Position numbers and translations under genes: made by a program. A stretch of 64,000 nucleotides of DNA from Thermoproteota archaeon (GTDB lineage: Archaea; Korarchaeota; Korarchaeia; Korarchaeales; Korarchaeaceae). Each line of letters opens with the position of its first letter. Within the stretch, counting starts at the first letter, position 1. The notes under the pieces are model-generated. The model had not been told where the DNA came from, did not search any database, and saw nothing but the letters and a program-made list of their open reading frames with translations. Positions 23,424 to 32,809 of this stretch are shown here, in pieces. Location: positions 62,001-126,000 of the forward strand of contig JAOZGR010000001.1 of assembly GCA_027491485.1 (NCBI GenBank). The letters run 5' to 3'.

Positions 23424-24518
23424 TTGCCCCATAGGGAGAAGGAAGTAGAACTAATAGTAAACTCCTTAGCTTCAAGTGTAGGGATGATGGAGGGCCTTGT
23501 TCTTATAAGGGGAGAACCAGGGATAGGAAAGACATCCGTAGCTAAACTTTCCTCTAAAAGGTTAGAGAATAGGATGCCGGGGAATCTTAAGGTAATACAT
23601 GTGAACTGCAGGACATATAGGACGCCTACATCCGTTATACAGAGGATAGCCTCGTCTATTATGCCTGGCATACCCGATAGGGGCCTATCTTACCAAGAGA
23701 TGACTCTTATGCTAGAGAAGGCATTATCCAAGGAGAATAAAGATTTACTTGTAATATTAGATGAGATCGACTATCTTCGAGATGGCGATTCCCTTGTATA
23801 TACACTATTAAGACTACACGAGGGTGAGGCACCCAAATCTCCTACAGTTATCGCTATAGCTAGATGGGATCCACCTTACATAATGGATGAATCGATAAGG
23901 TCCTTCATGATAACTAGGATGTCTCTAGAGAAGTATATGCCAGAACAACTTGAAACAATTGTCAGATATAGGGCCGAGGTAGGTCTTGTTGATGGTAGTT
24001 ATGATGATGAGATAGTAAAGAAGGTGGTTGAGCTATCAGAGCATGCCGGTAATGCTAGGGTATCCCTCAAAATTCTATATCTGGCTGCCAGGCTGTCCGA
24101 AGAAGTCGGTCTCTCTAAGATAACTCCCGATATGGTGAGTGAGGCTGCTTCTAGGATTGGGGTTATAGGCATAACTGATGATTATCTGACATCCTTAGAT
24201 CTTCATGATAAGATCCTCCTCCTTTCTGCTGCCAAACTATTATCGTCAAGCGACAGGTCTTGGATAAAGATGGGTGACTTACTGGAGGAGTATAAGCTCC
24301 TTTGCGAGGAGATAGGGGTTATGCCCTACAAGTATACTGCAGTATGGAAAAGAGTGAGAAATCTAAGAAAGATTGGAATTCTAGAAACTAAGAAGTCTGG
24401 TGAGGGTATAAAGGGTCAGACTACCTTAATATCCCTTGGATCTATACCAGCAGATAAGTTATCTAAAAAATTGAAAGAAATCCTTAGGGAAGAACTAAGT
24501 CCCCTGCCTCCCTTCTAG
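23424..24518 (+). CDS. cdc6: Orc1/Cdc6 replication initiator (N-terminus incomplete in this call)
   Basis: An AAA+ plus winged-helix initiator that binds origins and loads MCM. Walker A is GEPGIGKTS (residues 30-38 from TTG 23424), Walker B is LVILDEIDYL (about 109), and the C-terminal winged helix lies at about 280-364. The first canonical in-frame start is TTG 23424, within the conserved LPHRE motif. Upstream in the same frame lie family-like residues (IIRDAYKFSESYTPPR), so the real start is probably a near-cognate codon after GGTGAT at 23353-23358. Alternatively CATATAAG at 23389-23396 drives a leaderless TTG start. It converges with rfcL with a four-base overlap. Confidence 0.88.
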   Translation: MPHREKEVELIVNSLASSVGMMEGLVLIRGEPGIGKTSVAKLSSKRLENRMPGNLKVIHVNCRTYRTPTSVIQRIASSIMPGIPDRGLSYQEMTLMLEKALSKENKDLLVILDEIDYLRDGDSLVYTLLRLHEGEAPKSPTVIAIARWDPPYIMDESIRSFMITRMSLEKYMPEQLETIVRYRAEVGLVDGSYDDEIVKKVVELSEHAGNARVSLKILYLAARLSEEVGLSKITPDMVSEAASRIGVIGITDDYLTSLDLHDKILLLSAAKLLSSSDRSWIKMGDLLEEYKLLCEEIGVMPYKYTAVWKRVRNLRKIGILETKKSGEGIKGQTTLISLGSIPADKLSKKLKEILREELSPLPPF

Positions 24519-25753
24519 ATCTCTAACCTATAATGTTTCTCTAAGTCACTGAGTATATCTAGCATATCTTCTTCCCTTATACCGAGTTCTCTTTCCAGCC
24601 TCTTTAGGATCTTCCTTTCGCCTTTGCTATCTGCTATTAGTATGGGGACTACTTCCAATCTGACCAGTTTAGTAGGTAGATGGAGTTTCCTAGCTAATCT
24701 GAAGAGGAATTCCTTCGTCTTCGCCCTTTCCTCCTTAGTGGTAGCGAGTTTCCTTATGATCTCCGGAAACTTGAGTTTTACGCCCTTGGGCTTCCCCTCC
24801 TTGGCTGTACAAACAGCAAAAGTCATCAGCTGTGTGTAGTATGAAAGTAACCTCCAGTTATTAGTCCTTATTATCCTACTCCTGACCATGTCAGCAATGG
24901 AGAGATAGTCGTACGCTTTCGATAGGATCTTTCCGCTATATACCAAGGGTAAATTTTCCTCCACCCATCTTAAGAGCATATCTGGATCGATATCAACACT
25001 CATGGACTCAAGCCAAGCGGCATAGCAGTTACTCCCATAGAATATCGCCATTAATGCCTTGAATACATCGGATTCTATATCTCTCTTTCCCAGTATCTTA
25101 CCTATTGACTCAGCTAGTGCTTTATCTCCTTTTGCAATACTCTCCAGATCATTAATAGCTGCCCTAAGATCCCCTTGCGAATTTTGTGCTATCCTCTTTA
25201 AGATGTCAGTAGATATCATAACCCCCTCCTTTTGGCATATTTCCTTCAAGACTTGGAGCACAGTTGTCCACCTGAGCCTATAGAATTTCACCATTTGGGA
25301 CATCGACCTTATCTCATAGAGATGCCTCTCGTATGGGTCATTTGCTGTCATTACGATGGGAACGCCCTCCTTCGAGATGAGTTCCTTTACTAATGATACG
25401 ATGGCCCTCCCCTCACTTGGTAAAGCATCGATTTCGTCCAGTATTATAAGTCTAGGCTTCATAGTAAGTAAAGAGGGAGCTCTAATATTCTCCACGATGT
25501 AGTGAAGGTGAGTCTTGTCCCTAAGGTCACTAGCGTTCACCTCAATTGGGTCGTATCCTAGCTCATTTGCTATGGCATGTGCCGCCGAGGTCTTCCCGGA
25601 GCCAGGGGGTCCTACCAGTAGTAGTGCTTTAGTTATCTTACCGGCTTTCACCTTCCTTATCCATTCCCTAATCTCTGCTACCGCCTTGTTTTGTCCCTTT
25701 ATTTCATCTAGTCTCTTTGGCCTGTACTTCTCAGTCCAAGGAAGTTCCTTCAT
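24515..25753 (-). CDS. rfcL: replication factor C large subunit
   Basis: A 412-residue AAA+ clamp-loader subunit that with RfcS opens and loads PCNA. It starts with WTEKYRPKRLDEIKGQ (RFC box), Walker A GPPGSGKTS at 48-56, and Walker B LIILDEIDALPS near 97. The C-terminal collar domain is present; no long Lys-rich tail with a PIP box is obvious. It lacks the SRC arginine finger of the small subunit, as expected. ATG 25753 overlaps the end of rfcS by 23 bases, so the two subunits are coupled. Confidence 0.95.
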   Translation of the reverse strand: MKELPWTEKYRPKRLDEIKGQNKAVAEIREWIRKVKAGKITKALLLVGPPGSGKTSAAHAIANELGYDPIEVNASDLRDKTHLHYIVENIRAPSLLTMKPRLIILDEIDALPSEGRAIVSLVKELISKEGVPIVMTANDPYERHLYEIRSMSQMVKFYRLRWTTVLQVLKEICQKEGVMISTDILKRIAQNSQGDLRAAINDLESIAKGDKALAESIGKILGKRDIESDVFKALMAIFYGSNCYAAWLESMSVDIDPDMLLRWVEENLPLVYSGKILSKAYDYLSIADMVRSRIIRTNNWRLLSYYTQLMTFAVCTAKEGKPKGVKLKFPEIIRKLATTKEERAKTKEFLFRLARKLHLPTKLVRLEVVPILIADSKGERKILKRLERELGIREEDMLDILSDLEKHYRLEI

Positions 25754-26717
25754 AAAATTCCCCTAGTTCCACAAGTTTTGCTAATAGAGCGGCTAGCTGG
25801 ATATCTCCATGCGCGCCTTCCGTGATCCTGTAGTCAACATCACTCATGAAAACCATTAGCTCTGCTTTTAGCTTATCAGGTATAGATTTGCTAGCTAGTA
25901 TTTCCCTATTTAGCTGTTTTACGACATCTTGAGCCGACATTCCATAGTTTATCATGAGATTTCTTAGCATATCTCTAGCGGCGATGAATTTACCCTTTAT
26001 AGCCGCGTTGATCATACCCTTTATCTCCTCTGGGTGGGCTAGTCCTGCTACCCTGTATACAAGCTTGGCATCTACTAGATCAGCCATCGCTGAAGCTGTC
26101 TGGAGTATATTTATAGCTCTTCTTAGGTCTCCCTCCGCTACGTAAACTATCGCTGATATCCCATCCTCGGTGTACCTTACTTTCTCTTTCTCAGCGATCA
26201 TTAGAATCCTCTCCTTCACCGCTTCCTCAGGTATTGGTCCAAATCTAAAAACAGCCGTTCTAGACTGTATAGGCTCTATTATCTTAGAGGAATAGTTGCA
26301 TGCTAGTATGAATCTAGTAGTAGCTGAATACATCTCCATTATTCTTCTGAGGGCATGTTGAGCATCGGCAGTCAGGCTGTCAGCCTCATCTAAGTGAATT
26401 ATCTTGAAAGGGACTTCCCCAAAGGGAGCTGTCTTCGCAAAGTCCTTTATTTTCGTCCTTATAGTATCTATGCCCCTCTCATCGCTAGCATTGAGTTCTA
26501 GATAGTTAGCTCTGAGCAGTTCTTCCGACTCGTAGATGTCATGAGCTAGAGCTAATGCCGTAGTGGTCTTTCCAGTACCAGCCGGACCTGCGAATAGTAA
26601 GTGAGGCATTGATTTTTTCTTAACGAATCCCTTTAGAGCTCTAATAACATCCTCCTGATCTACTACATCATCTAGCGTTCGCGGTCTATATTTTTCGATC
26701 CATAGCTCGAACGTCAT
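25731..26717 (-). CDS. rfcS: replication factor C small subunit
   Basis: A 328-residue AAA+ clamp-loader subunit. RFC boxes: WIEKYRPRTLDDVVDQ at the start, Walker A GPAGTGKTT near 44-52, Walker B IIHLDEADSLT near 107, and an arginine finger in IQSRTAVFRF near 150 (SRT in place of the commoner SRC). Start ATG 26717 is chosen because GGGGTG lies just upstream; GTG 26726 would add three residues. No intein interrupts the Walker A, a common insertion site in archaeal RFC. Confidence 0.95.
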   Translation of the reverse strand: MTFELWIEKYRPRTLDDVVDQEDVIRALKGFVKKKSMPHLLFAGPAGTGKTTTALALAHDIYESEELLRANYLELNASDERGIDTIRTKIKDFAKTAPFGEVPFKIIHLDEADSLTADAQHALRRIMEMYSATTRFILACNYSSKIIEPIQSRTAVFRFGPIPEEAVKERILMIAEKEKVRYTEDGISAIVYVAEGDLRRAINILQTASAMADLVDAKLVYRVAGLAHPEEIKGMINAAIKGKFIAARDMLRNLMINYGMSAQDVVKQLNREILASKSIPDKLKAELMVFMSDVDYRITEGAHGDIQLAALLAKLVELGEFYEGTSLD

Positions 26718-26763
26718 CAAGTACACCCCATACTAGTTGAATTCACATTCGTATCCTATACGA

Positions 26764-26778
26764 CATAATTTAATAACC
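26764..26778 (+). promoter_or_regulatory. TATA box of rpoN-rps2 operon
   Basis: ATAATTTAATAACC about 35-45 bases upstream of the rpoN ATG, in the divergent spacer with rfcS. Confidence 0.5.
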
Positions 26779-26809
26779 TCAACAGGTAGTACCCAGCCGA
26801 GGTAAGGAT

Positions 26810-27013
26810 ATGTTTCCGATAAGATGCTTCACATGTGGAAGCATAATAGGGGATAAGTGGGAGGAGTTCTCCCGGCGAGTGGCTGCTGGGGAAGATCCAG
26901 GTAAGGTGCTAGACTCCCTAGGGATAAAAAGATATTGTTGCAGGAGAATGTTCATAAGCCATATAGAGCTAGCAGAGCTCGAGCTTTCCTTTACTCCAGT
27001 CATGGAGAGGTGA
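26810..27013 (+). CDS. rpoN: RNA polymerase subunit N (Rpb10)
   Basis: A 67-residue zinc-bundle subunit of archaeal RNA polymerase. The zinc ligands are the expected CFTCG (Cys 6, 9) and RYCCRRM (Cys 43, 44). Length is normal. GAGGTAAGG precedes the ATG. It is followed five bases later by rps2, the usual archaeal neighbour. Confidence 0.97.
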   Translation: MFPIRCFTCGSIIGDKWEEFSRRVAAGEDPGKVLDSLGIKRYCCRRMFISHIELAELELSFTPVMER

Positions 27014-27017
27014 TTTT

Positions 27018-27671
27018 ATGGGGTATGATGATATGAGTCTCTCTAATGTGCCTCCGGTAGAGGATAAGGATCTCCTAATACCTAAGCAAAAATATCTCTC
27101 AGCGGGAGTGCACGTAGGAACGAGAATAAGGACTAAGGACATGGAAAAATTCGTCTATAAAGTAAGACCGGATGGCCTCTGTATGATCGACATAAAGAAG
27201 CTAGATGAGAGGATAAGGGTTGCAGGCAAGTTCTTAGCACGATTTGAACCTAAGAAAATATTAGCTGTCTCTGCGAGGATATATGGATTTAAGCCCGTTA
27301 GAAAATTCGCTGAATATGTAGGAGCTACTCATATAACCGGTAGAATCTTACCGGGAACTCTAACTAACCCTCATGCCCCTCTACACTTAGAACCAGATGT
27401 CGTGGTCCTCTCGGACCCCAGGGTTGATAGGCAGATACATGTAGAGTCGGTAAAGATGGGAATACCGGTAGTAGCACTAGTCGATGCCGATAATACACTT
27501 GAGAACATAGATCTAGCGATTCCGGCGAATAATAAAGGGAGGAGATCCCTAGCTTTAGTTTTCTGGCTTCTTACAAGGGAAGTATTGAGAAACAGAGGGG
27601 ATCTCCCACCAGATGGTGATTTAGAAGAGAGCTACGATGACTTCGCTACTAGGATAATGGGCTTGAGGTGA
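27018..27671 (+). CDS. rps2: 30S ribosomal protein S2
   Basis: A 217-residue S2 of the archaeal/eukaryotic (SA) type. Visible blocks: [17 protein letters not shown] near residue 27, [11 protein letters not shown] near 111, and [14 protein letters not shown] near 127 with [11 protein letters not shown] near 150. It is in the rpoN-rps2-MEMO operon, the common archaeal order. The N-terminal extension of about 25 residues is modest. Confidence 0.97.
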   Translation: MGYDDMSLSNVPPVEDKDLLIPKQKYLSAGVHVGTRIRTKDMEKFVYKVRPDGLCMIDIKKLDERIRVAGKFLARFEPKKILAVSARIYGFKPVRKFAEYVGATHITGRILPGTLTNPHAPLHLEPDVVVLSDPRVDRQIHVESVKMGIPVVALVDADNTLENIDLAIPANNKGRRSLALVFWLLTREVLRNRGDLPPDGDLEESYDDFATRIMGLR

Positions 27672-27678
27672 AGATCCT

Positions 27679-28527
27679 TTGGATGTTAGGAGGCCAGCTG
27701 TCGCTGGCTCCTTTTATCCCTCTGATAGAGAGGAACTTAAAAGGATGGTGAAGTCCCTTTTCAGGAGTATAGGCTTTGACGATATTCCCAAGCCGAACTT
27801 GGATGGAGAGAGAAGGATAGCGGCCCTAATCTCACCCCATGCTGGCTACGTATACTCTGGAAGGACTGCAGCAGCTGGTTATGCGGCCCTTGCCAGCGAT
27901 GGTGTTCCAGAGACATTCGTGATATTAGGACCCAATCATACCGGCTTGGGCGCTGCCTTCTCGGCATCTAGCGCCAGGTATTGGGAAACACCTTTAGGCT
28001 TAGTGGAGTTAGATAGACAGCTTACAGATGCCATTAAATCTGAATTTGAGGAATTGACGTATGATGATCTAGCTCATATGTCTGAACACTCTATAGAGGT
28101 TCAGATACCCTTCCTTCAACTGATATATGATGAGGTAAAGGTAATCCCAATAGCGATGAGTGTCCAGAACCTCGAGGAGTCTGTAAGGTTGGGGAGGGCA
28201 ATTGCATTAGCTGTGGAAAAGACTAAGAGAGACGCTGTGATAATAGCTTCATCTGACATGTCCCACTACCTCCCTGAGGAAGAAGCTAGGAGAAGAGATA
28301 TGGCTGCATTAGAGGCAATTTTAGATATGGACGTCCATTCGCTCTTTAGAACTTTATTTGAGCTAGACGTGTCAATGTGTGGACCTGGTCCTGCATCCGT
28401 AGCAATTACTTTTTCTAAATTGATGGGTGTAGAAAAAGGAGAGCTTATTAGATATTCTACGAGTGCGGAAACTAGTGGAGACAGATCTTTTGTAGTTGGC
28501 TATGCGTCGGTGGTGTTTCGGCGTTGA
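27679..28527 (+). CDS. MEMO1/AmmeMemoRadiSam-B family protein
   Basis: A 282-residue protein of the MEMO family, related in fold to extradiol dioxygenases. Visible: RRPAVAGSFYP at the start (residues 4-14), SPHAGYVYSG near 51, LGPNHTG near 82, and SSDMSHYLP near 195. The invariant residues look intact, but the archaeal function is unknown; it may be redox-linked. The TTG start fits the family start. Its stop overlaps the idi2 start by four bases. Confidence 0.92.
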   Translation: MDVRRPAVAGSFYPSDREELKRMVKSLFRSIGFDDIPKPNLDGERRIAALISPHAGYVYSGRTAAAGYAALASDGVPETFVILGPNHTGLGAAFSASSARYWETPLGLVELDRQLTDAIKSEFEELTYDDLAHMSEHSIEVQIPFLQLIYDEVKVIPIAMSVQNLEESVRLGRAIALAVEKTKRDAVIIASSDMSHYLPEEEARRRDMAALEAILDMDVHSLFRTLFELDVSMCGPGPASVAITFSKLMGVEKGELIRYSTSAETSGDRSFVVGYASVVFRR

Positions 28528-29606
28528 ATGAAGGAGATAGTACATCAAAGCGTAAAATTGAGCACGTCATGATAGCTAAGAGGGATAAAATTGATCTAAG
28601 CGTCAGAGGTGGTTCTTGGTTCAAGTATGTTATCTTAGAGCATAATGCCCTCCCAGAAGGATCCTTTGATGATGTTGATCTATCATGGAATTTCTTAGGC
28701 TATGATCTGAGTGCCCCGATTATAATAGAGGGCATGACCGGTGGGCATGAGGATACACTACCTATAAATAAGGCTCTGGCCGAGGCTGCCCAGAGGATTG
28801 GCGTTGCAATAGGTGTTGGAAGCCAAAGAGCAGCATTAACAAATGATTCTGTAATCGACACCTTCCTAGTGGTCAGGAATAGAGCTACCGACATACCAGT
28901 AATAGCTAATTTAGGGATCTCGCATATCATTGGAGAGCAAGGTCCAGAAAACGCGAAGAAAGCAGTGGATATGATAAAGGCTGACGCTTTAGCGATTCAT
29001 CTTAATCCTCTGCAGGAATTGCTCCAACCGGAAGGTTCTACTGATTTTAGTAACTCTCTCATATCGATTAGAGATGTTGTAAGGGAGCTGGATGTCCCTG
29101 TTATCGTCAAGGAGGTTGGAGCTGGCATATCAATTACAGTAGCCAAGTATCTCGTCGAGATAGGGGTTCATGCCATAGATGTAGCTGGTGTAGGTGGGAC
29201 TAGCTGGGCTTTAATAGAGGGAGAGAGATCTCCCTACGGATCTATTAAGAAGGAAGCGGCTAGTCACTTTTTTGATTGGGGGATACCGACACCATGTGCT
29301 ATCTCGGAGGTCTCTAGCCTCGATACGATCATAATAGGATCGGGAGGGGTCAGATCAGGGTTAGATGCGGCTAAGTGTATTGCCCTTGGGGCCCATGCAG
29401 CGGGAGCAGCTCGTCCGTTCTTCGTAAGCGCTCTCAGCGAAGGTGTAGAGGGTATTGTTAAGAGACTAGAAGCATTTATCTATGAGTTAAAGGTTGCTCT
29501 ATTCCTTACGGGTTCCCTTACACCGTCACAGCTGAGGCTTTCTAAGAAATACGTGTTATTAGAGCCCCTTAAGTCTTGGGTCGAAGGAAGGCATATTTTT
29601 ATATGA
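28524..29606 (+). CDS. fni: isopentenyl-diphosphate delta-isomerase, type 2 (FMN)
   Basis: A 360-residue FMN-dependent TIM-barrel enzyme interconverting IPP and DMAPP for archaeal lipid synthesis. Visible: IEGMTGG near residue 71, GVGSQRAAL near 97, HLNPLQELLQPEGSTDF near 155, the GGTSW near 228 and a GSGGVRSGLDAAK phosphate loop near 273. The TTG start overlaps the MEMO stop, an arrangement that is frequent in archaea. A TATA-like run for the next gene lies within its last codons. Confidence 0.95.
   Translation: MNEGDSTSKRKIEHVMIAKRDKIDLSVRGGSWFKYVILEHNALPEGSFDDVDLSWNFLGYDLSAPIIIEGMTGGHEDTLPINKALAEAAQRIGVAIGVGSQRAALTNDSVIDTFLVVRNRATDIPVIANLGISHIIGEQGPENAKKAVDMIKADALAIHLNPLQELLQPEGSTDFSNSLISIRDVVRELDVPVIVKEVGAGISITVAKYLVEIGVHAIDVAGVGGTSWALIEGERSPYGSIKKEAASHFFDWGIPTPCAISEVSSLDTIIIGSGGVRSGLDAAKCIALGAHAAGAARPFFVSALSEGVEGIVKRLEAFIYELKVALFLTGSLTPSQLRLSKKYVLLEPLKSWVEGRHIFI
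29593..29605 (+). promoter_or_regulatory. TATA box of rpl7ae
   Basis: ATATTTTTATATG at the end of the isomerase gene, about 38 bases before the L7Ae ATG. Confidence 0.6.
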
Positions 29607-29636
29607 CCTGACTTGCCCCCATCTGGGGAATGAAGG

Positions 29637-30035
29637 ATGACAGCTAAGGACAAACCCTTCTACGTGAAGTTTGAGGTCCCGGACGACCTAGTTCCTAAGG
29701 TCCTCGAACTTGTTCAGACTGCAAGAGAGACTGGGGGCAGAGTTAGGAAAGGCGTAAATGAAACAACGAAGTCTGTTGAAAGAGGAGAAGCTCTTTTTGT
29801 AGTAATAGCCGAAGACGTCAATCCACCTGAGATAGTAGCCCACTTGCCACTTCTGTGTGATGATAAAGGCGTTCCCTATGCATATGTCCCGAGTAAGGAG
29901 GAATTAGGAAAGGCCGCAGGTATAGAAGTTCCTGCCTCCTCAGTAGCTGTGATAGATGCTGGACAGGCTAAGAGCCTCCTCGAGGCATTGGTTGAGAAGG
30001 TAAACGAGATAAGGGGATCAGGTCAAACCGAGTAG
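29637..30035 (+). CDS. rpl7ae: ribosomal protein L7Ae
   Basis: A 132-residue kink-turn RNA-binding protein. In archaea it is part of the ribosome, box C/D and H/ACA RNPs and RNase P. The RNA-binding signature [19 protein letters not shown] is at about residues 37-55, and [24 protein letters not shown] follows. Length is normal. First gene of the L7Ae-S28e-L24e group. Confidence 0.97.
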   Translation: MTAKDKPFYVKFEVPDDLVPKVLELVQTARETGGRVRKGVNETTKSVERGEALFVVIAEDVNPPEIVAHLPLLCDDKGVPYAYVPSKEELGKAAGIEVPASSVAVIDAGQAKSLLEALVEKVNEIRGSGQTE

Positions 30036-30045
30036 TTTAAAAACC
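30035..30045 (+). promoter_or_regulatory. TATA box of rps28e
   Basis: GTTTAAAAACC at the L7Ae stop codon, about 40 bases before the S28e ATG, suggesting a separate promoter inside the cluster. Confidence 0.5.
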
Positions 30046-30078
30046 ACCATACACTTCCTCTTTTCTGAGGGTGATTGA

Positions 30079-30297
30079 ATGTCGCAGGAGGCCGATAAGG
30101 GATACCCAGCAGAGGTAGTTGAGATCATAGGTAGGACTGGTGTGGCTGGTGATGTCATACAGGTCAGGGCTAAGATACTCGTAGGTAAGGATAGAGGAAG
30201 AGTCCTCACGAGGAACGTTAAGGGGCCTGTAAGAATAGGAGATATATTGATACTAAGAGAAACCGAGATGGAGGCTAGGAAACTGAAACCAAGATAA
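30079..30297 (+). CDS. rps28e: 30S ribosomal protein S28e
   Basis: A 72-residue OB-fold ribosomal protein. The family core is intact: [20 protein letters not shown], then [12 protein letters not shown]-like sequence [16 protein letters not shown] and the conserved [10 protein letters not shown] end. GGTGAT precedes the ATG. It is directly followed by rpl24e. Confidence 0.97.
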   Translation: MSQEADKGYPAEVVEIIGRTGVAGDVIQVRAKILVGKDRGRVLTRNVKGPVRIGDILILRETEMEARKLKPR

Positions 30298-30307
30298 GGT
30301 GATATGG

Positions 30308-30493
30308 ATGTCGCTATTACTCAAGAAGTGCGTCTTCTGCGGAGAGAATATAGAGCCAGGACATGGATGGATGTATGTAAAGACAGATGGTACAATACTC
30401 TATTTCTGCTCATCTAAATGCGCTAAGAATTACCTGAAGCTTGGGAGAAATCCTAAGAAGGTTAAATGGGTCAGAAAGAAGCCCAAGACCTAG
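30308..30493 (+). CDS. rpl24e: 50S ribosomal protein L24e
   Basis: A 61-residue zinc-binding ribosomal protein. Ligands are Cys 8, 11, 34 and 38 (CVFCGENI and FCSSKC), with the KKVKWVRK tail typical of the family. ATG 30308 is chosen because GGTGAT at 30298-30303 is the ribosome site; the ATG at 30304 touching it is in another frame, and the longer GTG 30299 form lies inside the ribosome site. Confidence 0.95.
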   Translation: MSLLLKKCVFCGENIEPGHGWMYVKTDGTILYFCSSKCAKNYLKLGRNPKKVKWVRKKPKT

Positions 30494-30526
30494 CAATAGG
30501 CTTTTCTTCCTCTAAGGTGAATATAA

Positions 30527-32320
30527 TTGCAAGAAAGTGAACAAGGAGGGAAGAGATACAGGCAGCCGCTTGTCTCAGTTCTAGGGCATGTTGATTCAGG
30601 AAAGACAACCCTCTTAGATTATATAAGAAAGACTAGGGTAGCTGCCAGAGAACCAGGATCCATAACACAGCATGTGGGAGCTTCTGAGATACCCACAGAT
30701 GTAATCTACAGTATCTGTGAACCGGTCATGAAGGCTCTAAATCTGAAGTTTGAGATAAAGACTGGTGGCCTCTTGTTCATAGATTTACCTGGTCATGAAG
30801 TATTTTCAAACCTAAGGAGGAGAGGGGGTTCGGTTGCGGACATATCAATACTCGTAATAGACATAAATGGAGGTGTCCAGCCCCAGACCGTGGAGTCCAT
30901 AAATATCCTTAGGGAGAGGAGGGTCCCCTTTGTAATAGCCCTCAACAAGATAGATACCATATATGGATGGAAGTCCGAAGATGGTAGACCCTTCATACTC
31001 GCTGAGAGGGAGCAGCCGCCTTCCGTAATTGCAGAATTAGAAAAAAGGTTGTATAGGGTAGTAGACCAGCTTGCCGCATTGGAGATCTACGCAGACAGAT
31101 ATGATAGGGTAAAGGACTTCACAAGGACCTTCGCTATAATACCAACGAGCGCCGTGACGGGTGAAGGGATCCCAGATCTCCTGACCATGCTAATAGGTCT
31201 TGTACAGAGGTACATGCTTGATAGACTTGAGGTAACTACTAACGAAGGCAGGGGTACCGTTTTAGAGGTGAAGCAGCAACATGGACTGGGAACTGTTATT
31301 ACAGCCATCATATATGATGGCATATTGAGAAAAGACGATACTATAGTCCTAGCTGGTCTTAATGGTCCTGTTGTCACCAAAGTTAAGGCATTGCTCATTC
31401 CAGAACCGTTACAGGAGATGAGAGCTACGAAGAAGTTTAGAAGAGTAGATGAGGTCTCTGCAGCCGCTGGAGTCATGATATCAGCTCCTGGGCTAGATGA
31501 TGTACTTGCTGGCTCGCCCTTATACGTTGTAAGGGACATGAGTAAGCTAGTAGATGTGAAGAGGGATGTCCAAGAAGAAGTCGACAGAATTATAATAAAG
31601 ACGGACAGGGTTGGTGTTATCGTTAAGGCTGACACCCTTGGTACGCTTGAAGCTCTAATTGCCCAGCTAGAAAAGGAAGGGATACCAATAAGGAGGGCAG
31701 ATATAGGGGATGTCTCTAAGACAGATGTATTTGAAGCCTCAGTAATCAAATCCAAAGAGGAGAGGTATGCAGCCATACTGGCGTTTAATGTCAAGATAAC
31801 AGAGGATGCAAAAAGAGAAGCCCAGTCGAGAAGGATCCCTATATTCACAGAGGTTGTGATTTACAGGCTGATAGAAGATTTTGAAAGATATCTAGAGGAG
31901 CTTAAGCGTAAAGAAGAAGAGAAGGTATTGTCCATAGCTGTTTTTCCAGCCGAAATCTTAGTGCTGCCGGATTTCGTATTCAGGAGGAGTGATCCTGCCA
32001 TAGTTGGCGTTGAAGTACTGAGAGGGAGGATAAGACCTGGATACCCTCTAATCAATGAGAATGGAAAGAGAGTTGGCACAATATTAGACATACAGTATGA
32101 AGGTAATAGGATCCTAGAGGCGACAGCCGGTCAGAGGGTGGCGATCTCTATAAAGGGAGGAGTTGTAGGAAGGAACGTAAAAGAAGGTAAAAAACTGTAT
32201 ACAGAGGTCTCCGAATTCGAAGATGAAAAGGCTAGGTCCATATACTTCAGCAAAATGGACGAAGATGAGAAAGAGTTATACAGAAGGATCTTGTGGATTA
32301 GGTATTCTAGGGGAGGTTAG
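30527..32320 (+). CDS. infB: translation initiation factor aIF5B (IF2-like)
   Basis: A 597-residue translational GTPase that promotes subunit joining. The P-loop is GHVDSGKTT (about residues 19-27), switch II DLPGHEVF near 86, and NKID near 140; domains II-IV follow, ending in a region with ILWIRYSRGG. Length fits intein-free archaeal aIF5B. The TTG start has no nearby better codon. Located between rpl24e and rps6e in the translation block. Confidence 0.96.
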   Translation: MQESEQGGKRYRQPLVSVLGHVDSGKTTLLDYIRKTRVAAREPGSITQHVGASEIPTDVIYSICEPVMKALNLKFEIKTGGLLFIDLPGHEVFSNLRRRGGSVADISILVIDINGGVQPQTVESINILRERRVPFVIALNKIDTIYGWKSEDGRPFILAEREQPPSVIAELEKRLYRVVDQLAALEIYADRYDRVKDFTRTFAIIPTSAVTGEGIPDLLTMLIGLVQRYMLDRLEVTTNEGRGTVLEVKQQHGLGTVITAIIYDGILRKDDTIVLAGLNGPVVTKVKALLIPEPLQEMRATKKFRRVDEVSAAAGVMISAPGLDDVLAGSPLYVVRDMSKLVDVKRDVQEEVDRIIIKTDRVGVIVKADTLGTLEALIAQLEKEGIPIRRADIGDVSKTDVFEASVIKSKEERYAAILAFNVKITEDAKREAQSRRIPIFTEVVIYRLIEDFERYLEELKRKEEEKVLSIAVFPAEILVLPDFVFRRSDPAIVGVEVLRGRIRPGYPLINENGKRVGTILDIQYEGNRILEATAGQRVAISIKGGVVGRNVKEGKKLYTEVSEFEDEKARSIYFSKMDEDEKELYRRILWIRYSRGG

Positions 32321-32325
32321 TTCAG

Positions 32326-32340
32326 CTTAAATAACTTTAA
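32326..32340 (+). promoter_or_regulatory. TATA box of rps6e
   Basis: CTTAAATAACTTTAA about 26-40 bases before the S6e ATG; transcription probably starts just ahead of the GGTGAT site. Confidence 0.45.
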
Positions 32341-32365
32341 TGGTTAATCCCGGGAAGGTGATCGC

Positions 32366-32797
32366 ATGTCAGCAAGAAGGAGGAGAAGGGTAGAGGAGGA
32401 ATTTCTTGTCCTAGACATAGGAGATCCATCTACAGGGAAGACATACCATTTAAAGCTTCCAAAAGAGAGTATCAAGTTCTTCATAGGTAGAAGATTAGGT
32501 GAAGAGATTTCTGGGGATGCCTTTGGGCTATCTGGGTATACCTTTAAGATAACGGGGGGGACAGATAAGGATGGCTTCCCCATGCATCCATCACTCCAAT
32601 CAGCTGGAAAAAAGAAGATTCTCCTTTCCTCACCTCCAGGGTTCCATCCACAGAAGAGAGGAGAGAGGAGGGCAAAGACCGTTAGAGGAGCTATAATCTC
32701 GGATGCCATAAAGCAGATCAACCTTAGAGTAATCAAGAGCGGAGAGAAGCCTCTAGAGGAAATTATAAAGAAGGAGGAAGAGGCTAAAGCCTCTTAA
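32366..32797 (+). CDS. rps6e: 30S ribosomal protein S6e
   Basis: A 143-residue archaeal S6e. Visible blocks: FFIGRRLGEEISGDAFGL near residue 33, the KITGGTDKDGFPMHP motif near 60 and KRGERRAKTVRGAIIS near 93, after which the long eukaryotic tail is absent as expected. An N-terminal RRRRRVEEE stretch is slightly basic. It is followed 12 bases later by aIF2-gamma, a very common archaeal pair. Confidence 0.97.
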   Translation: MSARRRRRVEEEFLVLDIGDPSTGKTYHLKLPKESIKFFIGRRLGEEISGDAFGLSGYTFKITGGTDKDGFPMHPSLQSAGKKKILLSSPPGFHPQKRGERRAKTVRGAIISDAIKQINLRVIKSGEKPLEEIIKKEEEAKAS

Positions 32798-32809
32798 TAG
32801 GTGATATGA

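Noticed and set aside
31087-31848. A 253-codon open frame antisense to aIF5B
   Set aside because: The strand carries a strongly conserved GTPase; the antisense frame is low-complexity Ser/Leu/Ile and has no family features.
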